Assembly (NCBI RefSeq): GCF_018614415.1
Contig: NZ_JAGGOO010000086.1
Location: 1 to 64,000 of the forward strand
Direction of reading: 5' to 3'
DNA: 64,000 nucleotides
Source: Streptomyces sp. ISL-12
GTDB lineage: Bacteria > Actinomycetota > Actinomycetes > Streptomycetales > Streptomycetaceae
In this document: positions 58,346 through 64,000 of the stretch, one piece after another
Numbering within the stretch: position 1 is the first letter of the stretch
Layout: every line of letters starts with the position of its first letter
Position numbers and translations under genes: made by a program
Notes under the pieces: generated by a model
Databases searched by the model: none
Told to the model about the DNA's origin: nothing
Seen by the model: only the letters and a program-made list of their open reading frames with translations

Positions 58346-61300
58346 TCATCGGCCCAGCGCCTGCGGGACGCCGCCCTCGTCGGTGCCCCACACGTCCTCG
58401 TCCTCCGGCAGCCAGGCGGTACGCTCCCGGTCGCCCTGGCTTTCCGTCTGCTGTCCCCCGCCGCCCATCGGGGCGCCGCCCATCGGAGGCATGAACGGTG
58501 CGCTGCTCGCCGTCTGCATGCCACGTGTCGCGACGGCGTGCTCCTCGTCCTCGACGGTCTGGGCCGGGCCGGCCGCCCTGCTGGTCCGGGCGGTGGTGGG
58601 TTCGACGACGGTACGGACCCGCTCGCCGGTCGAACCGCTGTCGGCGCCCCGGGCCATCGGCTGCATCATCCCCGGCGAGCCGGTGCTCCCGTACGGGCTG
58701 CCCGTGGCGCCCGCCGAGCCGGCGGAGCCGTCCTGGGAGCGGCCGAGGGCGGAGGACAGGTCGTCCTGGTTGTAGAGGTTGTCGGTGAAGGCCGACGCGT
58801 AGGGGGAGGCGGCGGCGGAGGTGCCGGCGGGCAGATATGCCGAGGGGTCGTCGTGCTCGGGCAGAGCCGCGATGCGCTGCCGGATCAACTCCTCGTAGTC
58901 CGGGTTCTGCTGGGCGGTGTCGTCGTAGGCGGCCTGGATCTCGTTCATCCGCGCGTCGTACGCGGTCCGGGCGTCCTGACGAGCCTGCGCGGCGTCCTCG
59001 CGGGCCTGCTCCCGGGTCTCCTGGGCGGCCTGCTTCTCCTGCTCGTACTCCTGCTTCGCCTCGGCTTCCGCGGCGTCGGCCTGCCGCACGGCGTCCTGCT
59101 CCGCGGCGTCGATCTCGGCGAGCCAGCGGTCGTAGTCCTCGCGGGCGGTGTCCTCGCTCACCCCGTCGGCGAGCCGGCTCTCGTACTCCTGCTTGGCTTC
59201 GGCGCGTTCCTGCTCGGCCTGCTCACGGGCCTGGTCCCGGTCCTCCTGGGCCTCGGCCTTCTGCTGCTCGTACTCCTGCTTGGCTTCCGCCTGCTGCTGA
59301 TCGGCCTGCTGCTCTGCCGCGTCGCGTTCCGCCTGGGCGTCGGCTTTCTGCTGCTCGTAGTCGGCCTGCGCCTCGTTCTTGGCCTGTTCGGCCTCCAGCC
59401 TGGCCTGCCGCTGTTCCTCGACCTGCTCGGCACGGGCCTGCTCCTGCTCCCGCTCGACCTCGGCCTTCTGCTGCTCCTGCTCCTCCTTCGCGGCAGCCCT
59501 CTCGGCCTCCGCCTCCGACTTCGCCGCCTCCTGCTCCTGCTTCGCCGCCGCCTTCTCCGCTTCCGCCTCAGCCTTCTGCTGCTCCTGTTCCTCCTTCGCC
59601 GCCGCCTTCTCGGCCTCCTGCTCCTGCTGCGCGGCAGCCCTCTCCTGCTCCGCCTCCGACTTCGCCGCCTCCTGCTCCTGCTTAGCCGCCGCCTTCTCGG
59701 CCTCCGCCTCCTGCTTCGCCGCCGCCTGTTCCTGCTCCTGCTCGGCCTTCGCGGCGGCCTTCTCCTGCTCCGCCTCCGCCTTCTGTTGCTCCTGCTCCTT
59801 CTTCGCCGCGGCCCGGTCCTTCTCGGCGTCGGCGCGCTGCTGGGTGGCCTGCTGGGACGCCAGCGCGGACTGCTCGGCGGCCTGCTTCTTCGCCTCCTCG
59901 CGGTCCTGCTCATTCTGCGACTTCGCCGCCTCCTGCTCCTGCTTCGCCTCCGCCTTCGCCGCCTCCTGCTCCGCCTTGGCGGCAGCCTTCTCCTGGTCCT
60001 GCTCCGCCTTCGCGGCCTCCTTCTCCTTGGCCGCGTCCGCCTTCGCCGCCTCCTGGTCCGCCTTGGCGGCAGCCCGGTCCTTCTCCGCGTCGGCGCGCTG
60101 CTGGGTGGCCTGCTGGGACGCCAGCGCGGACTGCTCGGCGGCCTGCTTCTTCGCCTCCTCGCGGTCCTGCTCGTTCTGCGACTTCGCCGCCTCCTGCTCC
60201 TGCTTCGCCTCCGCCTTCGCCGCCTCCTGCTCCGCCTTGGCGGCAGCCTTCTCCTGGTCCTGCTCCGCCTTCGCCGCCGCCTTCTCCTTGGCCGCCTCTT
60301 CCTTCGCCGCCTCCTGCTCCGCCTTGGCGGCAGCCTTCTCCTGGTCCTGCTCGGCCTTCGCCGCCGCCTTCTCCTCGGCGGCCTCTTCCTTCTGCTTCTC
60401 CTGCTCCGCCTTGGCCGCGGCCTTCTCCTTCGCCGCCTCCGCCTTCTCCTGTTCTTTCTCCTTCTTCGCCTCGTCCTTCTCCTTGGCCGCGTCGGCCTTC
60501 GCTTCGGCCTTCTCCTTGGCGGCCTCCGCCTTCTCCTGCTCCTTCTCCTTCTTCGCGTCGTCCTTCTCCTTGGCCGCGTCGGCCTTCTCCTTGTTGTTCT
60601 CCTCCTTGGTGGCGATGTCCGACAGGGACCGTTTGTCCTTGTCCGTCACGGTGGCGTCGAACGCTGCCGACGCCATATGCAATGCATCATTTATTTTTGT
60701 GATCGCCTGGGCGCCGGCCGCCCCCAGAACCTGCTGCGCGGATTCGTTCCAGCGGCGAACCGCCTCCTCACCGATCTTCTTCCAGGTCTCCATGTCGTCG
60801 ATCACGCCGTAGGACTTGCCACCGATGGAGATGTCGACCTGGAAGCCGGCGGCCGCGCGCACAATGGTCCGGTAATGCCGCGGTCCCCCTTCGGTGTCGA
60901 ACTCCGTGGGGGTGATGTTCTTGTCGAGGACATGCATGCGCGCCTCTTGCAGCATGTCGTACAGCCAGCGGTGCGGAGAGCTTTCGGGCCGCCAGGCCCG
61001 CCACGCGGTGTGCAGGTCGTTCGCCGCGTTGTAGAGCAGCGTCTGGGCCTCGGCGAGCGCACGCGCCGGCTTCGATGTGACGACGTTGTCCTCCAGCATG
61101 GTGGACGAGCCGTGATCGCCGCCGCCGACCTGCTCGGCGTAACCCTTGTAGTTCTGCGCGAGTTTGTGGATGAGTTCCTTGAAGATGCTCGCCCCGGTGC
61201 CGGCCCACGACTCGCTGCCGTCTCCGATGTCCTTCGCCTCCCACTGCCCGACGGTGTCGGCGGCGTCCTCGAAGAATTTCACCACCCGGTCGAACGTCTT

Positions 61301-61876
61301 CGCCGCGTCGTTGAAGGACCCCAGGTCGACCGCGTCACCGTCGGCCACGGAGATGCCGTGCTTCTCGTACCCCTGCGTGCTGAAGGGCCAGAGCATCAAC
61401 TGCCACAAGGCGTCGGAGGAACCGTTCACGTACTGCGCGAGGGGCTGCGTGTTCCACTCGACGTAACCCCCTTCCTTGTTCCAGCCGCCCTTGTCCTTCA
61501 GGTACTCGCTCGTCTTCTCCGTTCCTTGCAACACATCGTCCCCACTGGGCGGCAGCGCGCTGCCGGACCGTCCGATGAACGTGATGTGCGCCCGGTAGGC
61601 GTCGAGTTTGGTGCCGGAGGAGGCGTCGTCGTGGTGGTCGTAGTTGCGGTAGAACGGGATGGTGTAGTCCGTGCCGTGGGTCCGCCAGCCGCCCGACGCG
61701 ATGAAGCCGGAGACCGGGGCCCGCCCCACGTGGTCGAGCCGGACATGCATCAACGGGATATCGGAGTTGCCCTTGAGATGGTCGAACAACGCACTCCGCT
61801 CGGGCAGTACATAGCCCGTCAGCATGTCAACTGCCTTTTTCCAGTTGTCGTCGTTGTTCCGCTGTGCGTCGGCCAT
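58346..61876 (-). CDS. AAWKG-type T7SS protein with very long Lys/Glu/Ala coiled coil
   Basis: The 1176-residue protein begins NNDDNWKKAVDMLTGYVLPE, which I recall as the start of the Streptomyces 'AAWKG' family. Residues 1-400 form a folded head with Trp-rich helices (LWQLMLWPFSTQGYEKHG, WYDM-like helices) and an ESX-like helical part. Residues about 425-925 are an almost pure Lys/Glu/Ala/Gln coiled coil with an 87-residue near-exact duplication. A Pro/Gly/Ser tail follows. Start at 61876: GGAG stands 9 nt upstream of MADAQ; the frame is open to 61897. The coiled coil could form a fibre or spacer outside the cell. It lies in the T7SS transcript between a small helical gene and the YbaB gene. 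Confidence 0.78.
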   Translation of the reverse strand: MADAQRNNDDNWKKAVDMLTGYVLPERSALFDHLKGNSDIPLMHVRLDHVGRAPVSGFIASGGWRTHGTDYTIPFYRNYDHHDDASSGTKLDAYRAHITFIGRSGSALPPSGDDVLQGTEKTSEYLKDKGGWNKEGGYVEWNTQPLAQYVNGSSDALWQLMLWPFSTQGYEKHGISVADGDAVDLGSFNDAAKTFDRVVKFFEDAADTVGQWEAKDIGDGSESWAGTGASIFKELIHKLAQNYKGYAEQVGGGDHGSSTMLEDNVVTSKPARALAEAQTLLYNAANDLHTAWRAWRPESSPHRWLYDMLQEARMHVLDKNITPTEFDTEGGPRHYRTIVRAAAGFQVDISIGGKSYGVIDDMETWKKIGEEAVRRWNESAQQVLGAAGAQAITKINDALHMASAAFDATVTDKDKRSLSDIATKEENNKEKADAAKEKDDAKKEKEQEKAEAAKEKAEAKADAAKEKDEAKKEKEQEKAEAAKEKAAAKAEQEKQKEEAAEEKAAAKAEQDQEKAAAKAEQEAAKEEAAKEKAAAKAEQDQEKAAAKAEQEAAKAEAKQEQEAAKSQNEQDREEAKKQAAEQSALASQQATQQRADAEKDRAAAKADQEAAKADAAKEKEAAKAEQDQEKAAAKAEQEAAKAEAKQEQEAAKSQNEQDREEAKKQAAEQSALASQQATQQRADAEKDRAAAKKEQEQQKAEAEQEKAAAKAEQEQEQAAAKQEAEAEKAAAKQEQEAAKSEAEQERAAAQQEQEAEKAAAKEEQEQQKAEAEAEKAAAKQEQEAAKSEAEAERAAAKEEQEQQKAEVEREQEQARAEQVEEQRQARLEAEQAKNEAQADYEQQKADAQAERDAAEQQADQQQAEAKQEYEQQKAEAQEDRDQAREQAEQERAEAKQEYESRLADGVSEDTAREDYDRWLAEIDAAEQDAVRQADAAEAEAKQEYEQEKQAAQETREQAREDAAQARQDARTAYDARMNEIQAAYDDTAQQNPDYEELIRQRIAALPEHDDPSAYLPAGTSAAASPYASAFTDNLYNQDDLSSALGRSQDGSAGSAGATGSPYGSTGSPGMMQPMARGADSGSTGERVRTVVEPTTARTSRAAGPAQTVEDEEHAVATRGMQTASSAPFMPPMGGAPMGGGGQQTESQGDRERTAWLPEDEDVWGTDEGGVPQALGR
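59831..60273 (-). repeat. 261-bp period duplication inside the coiled-coil gene
   Basis: About 180-200 bp beginning at 59831 recur nearly unchanged beginning at 60092, a shift of 261 bp (87 codons). Both copies encode the block QNEQDREEAKKQAAEQSALA followed by SQQATQQRADAEKDRAAAK. The near-identity at DNA level indicates recent tandem duplication, so length variation between strains is expected. Confidence 0.75.
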
Positions 61877-61947
61877 TTCAGCGCTCCGGGGCGGCATTCA
61901 TTCAGGGAAACGGATGGGGTGGCGGTCTGCGTTGCGGGCGGGGGTGC

Positions 61948-62421
61948 CTAACTGCTCTTCGAACCGGTGCCGGTGGCCGAGGTGGTGGCCTGCGCCCCAT
62001 CGCTCAGGTCGCCTTGTACGGGCTCGAAGATGTCGGTGAACTTGGTGGCCGGCATCTTGTCGAGGCTCGCCTGCTGTTCCTGCCTCATCTCCGCGATGGT
62101 GTCCCGGAGGGCCTGTTCGATGTCCCCGAAAAGGACCTGGTGGTCCTTGATGACTTTGCTGATGTTCTCCGCCATCGCCTGGACCGCCTTGTTGAGCGAG
62201 GCGCCGGCGACACCGCTGCTGTCGCTCGCCATCCGGCCGATGGCCAGGGGTTTGGTAGACGCCAGGGTGCCCGGGGTCAGCTTCCCCTCGGCGATGTACG
62301 TGATCGCGTTTCCGTTCGCGTCATCCTTCATGATCTTCGACAGATCATTGGCGAACTCTTCGATGTGGTTCTTGATGAACTGGTTCAGGAATTCGGTGTC
62401 GAGAACCGTGGTCTTGGCCAT
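61948..62421 (-). CDS. T7SS-associated helical protein, unknown
   Basis: The 157-residue protein (MAKTTVLDTEFLNQFIKNHI...) is mostly helical, with a low-complexity Ser/Thr/Gly end. The central part (SLNKAVQAMAENISKVIKDH followed by QVLFGDIEQALRDTIAEMR) resembles the helical hairpins of ESX-exported proteins but lacks WxG. I know similar proteins only as conserved hypotheticals beside WXG100 genes in Streptomyces. The ATG at 62421 lies about 50 bp after a strong hairpin that follows the WXG100 gene, so its expression is probably lower than that of the WXG100 pair. Confidence 0.68.
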   Translation of the reverse strand: MAKTTVLDTEFLNQFIKNHIEEFANDLSKIMKDDANGNAITYIAEGKLTPGTLASTKPLAIGRMASDSSGVAGASLNKAVQAMAENISKVIKDHQVLFGDIEQALRDTIAEMRQEQQASLDKMPATKFTDIFEPVQGDLSDGAQATTSATGTGSKSS

Positions 62422-62469
62422 GCCTTTTCCCCTCCACGCGCGATGCCGCGGCAGCCGGCGGCTGGACGG

Positions 62470-62515
62470 CCGATGCCGTCGGCCCGGCCCGGCACGGCCG
62501 GGCCGACGGCATCGG
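62470..62515. terminator. perfect 20-bp stem hairpin after WXG100 gene
   Basis: CCGATGCCGTCGGCCCGGCC (62470-62489) pairs perfectly with 62496-62515 around a 6-nt loop. It lies 17 bp past the WXG100 stop and 48 bp before the next start in the transcription direction. As a partial terminator or 3' stabiliser it would raise WXG100 mRNA over downstream genes. Confidence 0.65.
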
Positions 62516-62532
62516 ATGACTCGGTCGGGTAC

Positions 62533-62853
62533 TCAGCCGCCGATCTTGACGGTCGACCAGGACTGCGCCCGGCTGCGCTCGCGGCGCTGGTAGTCCTGGG
62601 AGATGTCGCCCAGCAGGAGGCTGTTGTTCTCCAGGAGCTTCGAGATGTTGGTCACGGCCTGGTCCCACTCGGCCTGCACCTGGGCGTAGACATCCTTGTC
62701 GTCACCGACCCAGCTCTCCTTGAGCTCGCCGAGCTCCATTTCGAGATTGCTGACGATGGTGGCGATGGCCCGCGACTGCTGGATCATGTCCTGACCCGCG
62801 TTGTCCGCGTGGTTGTAGTCGACATGGATGTAGCCATCACTGAAGTTGCTCAT
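62533..62853 (-). CDS. WXG100-family ESX protein
   Basis: The 106-residue protein has a first helix (YNHADNAGQDMIQQSRAIAT), the turn ESWVGDDKDVYAQVQ with Trp-Val-Gly, and a second helix (EWDQAVTNISKLLENNSLLL). These are the length and motif of WXG100 proteins exported by T7SS as dimers. The ATG at 62853 gives the proper family length; the open frame upstream to 62952 is not used. It follows a second ESX-like gene by 135 bp. The two are likely to form a heterodimer, as EsxA/EsxB do. Confidence 0.9.
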   Translation of the reverse strand: MSNFSDGYIHVDYNHADNAGQDMIQQSRAIATIVSNLEMELGELKESWVGDDKDVYAQVQAEWDQAVTNISKLLENNSLLLGDISQDYQRRERSRAQSWSTVKIGG

Positions 62854-62988
62854 GTGGTCCTCATTTCGCCGAGAGAGTGGCAGTTCCCGGTGGGCCAGTG
62901 GGCGGGGCCCTCGGGGTGAGCGGTCGAGCGGGTGGCGGCGGTGGCGTGGCACCGCCTGCGGTGGGCCGGCAGGTGGGCGCGGCCGGGC

Positions 62989-63336
62989 TTAGGCGCTGGT
63001 CCTGGTCCCGCTGAGGGCGTCGAACACGGACGGCGCGCGGGAAGCCTGCTGGTCGATCGCGTCAGTCGCCGTGCTCTGCATCAACTGGTTGTCCCTGAGC
63101 GTGTTGTTCAGCTCATCGATCATCTGCTCCATGTTCTTGCGGATGATGTCGACGAGGCGGTCCCACTCCGCCAGCAGAGCCTGGAACTTTCCGCCGTCGG
63201 CTCCCTGGTAGGCGGTGGACAGGTCACCCGAGGTGCTCTGCACGTCCTCCTGGCACCGGAGAACGGCACTGGAAGCCGTCTCCAGTGCCGTGATTCCGTT
63301 GCGTGTCGCCCGCTCTTCTGACTGCTGCATGGCCAT
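62989..63336 (-). CDS. WXG100-type ESX protein with YQG in place of WxG
   Basis: The 115-residue helical hairpin protein is encoded first after the promoter at 63445-63474. Its turn reads STAYQGADGGKFQALLAEWD, so Tyr replaces the Trp of WxG, while the following helix (IIRKNMEQMIDELNNTLRDN) is typical. Such variants are usually one half of a heterodimer. There is one Cys (LRCQED), unusual for the family. AAAGG stands upstream of the ATG at 63336. eccB lies 366 bp upstream in the same direction. Confidence 0.85.
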   Translation of the reverse strand: MAMQQSEERATRNGITALETASSAVLRCQEDVQSTSGDLSTAYQGADGGKFQALLAEWDRLVDIIRKNMEQMIDELNNTLRDNQLMQSTATDAIDQQASRAPSVFDALSGTRTSA

Positions 63337-63444
63337 GGAAAGAATGCCTTTCGGTGGGAGTCACCGAGCCACGGGCGCCTACGGCCCACAGGCCGACAAC
63401 ACAGTTGGCGCCGGCATGTCGGATCACCGGATCATGGGGACCAG

Positions 63445-63474
63445 ATGCTAAACAGAATTTCCTGGCGTTGGCAA
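63445..63474 (-). promoter_or_regulatory. probable vegetative promoter of the WXG100 operon
   Basis: On the minus strand TTGCCA (63474-63469) and TAGCAT (63450-63445) are separated by 18 nt. They lie in a locally AT-rich stretch about 110 nt before the first WXG100-type start and downstream of the terminator-like hairpin at 63517-63566. Sequence and position fit an HrdB-type promoter. Confidence 0.55.
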
Positions 63475-63516
63475 TTACTCTCCTGCGCTCCACCGGGGTG
63501 GTTAGCCCCTTTCATT

Positions 63517-63566
63517 GATGCTCAATAGAGCGGCAATCCCTATTCCGGGCCGCTCTATTGAGCATC
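63517..63566. terminator. perfect 18-bp stem hairpin between eccB and the WXG100 operon
   Basis: GATGCTCAATAGAGCGGC (63517-63534) and its exact complement (63549-63566) flank a 14-nt loop. It lies 137 bp past the eccB stop and just before the presumed WXG100 promoter, so it probably ends eccB transcription. The AT-rich arms are unusual here, so a regulator-binding site is an alternative. The remaining sequence from 63567 to 63702 shows nothing else. Confidence 0.6.
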
Positions 63567-63702
63567 ACCGCGCCGGGGTTCGGACGGATGGGACATTCGC
63601 CGCCGCCCCGGTCACCGCGGGTCAGGGCGGCACCACGAGGAGTCCGGGGGAAAGTTTGAGGTTTCCCTGAGGTGCCCGGCGGGTCACCTACTGGAATTCA
63701 CC

Positions 63703-64000
63703 TCAGTTGTCCGTTCCGTTCACGGGGCAGCGCAGGCTGGTCCGCCCCGTCCCGTTGGACGCCGCGGCCGGGGAGAGGTCCGGTCCGCTGGGCAGCATGG
63801 AGAGCAACTGGGCGGGCACGGCGACGCGTTCGGCGCCGTCGTAGCCCAGTGCCTTCAGCGCGTCCTGGGAGGTGACGCGGTACTTGATCCCGTCGTCGGT
63901 GACCGCGTACGTGGTGTCTCCCAGGACGTTGCCGCCGGCTCCCACCACGTTGACCAGGGCGCCCTTCCCGGGGCGGACCGCCACCGCGTCCACCGCCGCG
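63703..64000 (-). CDS. eccB: type VII secretion protein EccB, C-terminal part (cut by window end)
   Basis: Only the last 98 residues are in the window, and the frame is open to the edge. The text YAVTDDGIKYRVTSQDALKA followed by LGYDGAERVAVPAQLLSMLP and SGPDLSPAAA is the characteristic end of EccB, the single-pass membrane ATPase/structural component of the ESX secretion channel. A Cys near the end (LRCPVNG) is part of the usual periplasmic disulfide. It identifies the whole downstream cluster as an ESX/T7SS locus. The other channel genes (eccC, eccD, eccE, mycP) must lie beyond 64 kb. Confidence 0.88.
   Translation of the reverse strand, partial: AAVDAVAVRPGKGALVNVVGAGGNVLGDTTYAVTDDGIKYRVTSQDALKALGYDGAERVAVPAQLLSMLPSGPDLSPAAASNGTGRTSLRCPVNGTDN

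Noticed and set aside
58247..61951. 1234-codon Leu/Arg-rich plus-strand frame opposite the coiled-coil gene
   Set aside because: It looks like a polytopic Leu-rich protein, but it is the complement of Lys/Glu/Ala codons and has no independent start signal.
1..64000. tRNA, rRNA or CRISPR arrays
   Set aside because: I saw no cloverleaf with CCA end near the integrase, no rRNA text and no regularly spaced short repeats. The only short tandem repeats are the 18-bp iterons and coding repeats.

Overview
The window reads as a piece of a Streptomyces chromosome. It is very GC-rich with strong third-position G/C, uses GTG and TTG starts freely, and carries several actinomycete-specific families: a RepSA/FtsK-type integrative element, DUF2637, DUF7848, an EccB/WXG100 type VII secretion (T7SS) locus and a LamG/RHS pair. 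All functional names come from motifs read by eye, with no database search.

Region 1 (1-4.1 kb) is housekeeping. A 226-bp MITE-like element precedes a DUF456 membrane protein. Convergent to it is a minus-strand operon: a 23-codon small ORF, rsgA (ribosome GTPase), an Ada/AlkA-type alkylation-repair glycosylase and an O6-alkylguanine methyltransferase. Region 2 (4.2-5.7 kb) holds debris: an IS630 transposase fragment fused in frame to the 3' end of an integrase, then an orphan RHS toxin tip with its immunity gene. Region 3 (about 5.7-15.4 kb) is an actinomycete integrative and conjugative element (AICE). It encodes DUF7848, XRE and GntR regulators, small plasmid-type proteins, an FtsK-like translocase, a DUF2637 membrane protein, a rolling-circle initiator, an excisionase and a tyrosine integrase. 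Two of its genes carry single-base frameshifts.

Region 4 (15.4-27.1 kb) is a minus-strand operon for a secreted LamG protein, a 2281-residue RHS/YD-repeat protein with a Hint domain and C-terminal toxin tip, and a cognate immunity-like protein. The AICE lies exactly between this operon and the orphan tip/immunity pair of region 2. It therefore appears to have split a toxin cassette array.

Region 5 (27.1-31.6 kb) is a gene graveyard with two intact genes. It holds a truncated second copy of rsgA and its small ORF, an IS5-type transposase remnant, a coding-looking fragment, a SAM methyltransferase, a membrane protein and an FG-GAP remnant. Region 6 (31.6-64 kb) is a minus-strand type VII secretion locus. 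In transcription order it has eccB (cut by the window end), two WXG100-type genes, a small T7SS-associated gene, an AAWKG-type coiled-coil protein, a YbaB-like protein, another WXG100-type gene, one 25-kb ORF for an 8347-residue modular protein, and a T7SS-associated protein.

The most striking observation is in the giant protein. Seven separate His-Gly...Cys pairs recur along the chain, six of them with exactly 47 residues between His and Cys. Each Cys follows a hydrophobic strand. This is the layout of clan CD (caspase/CHAT-like) peptidases. A T7SS-exported chain of caspase-like modules is my main candidate for an undescribed system here.
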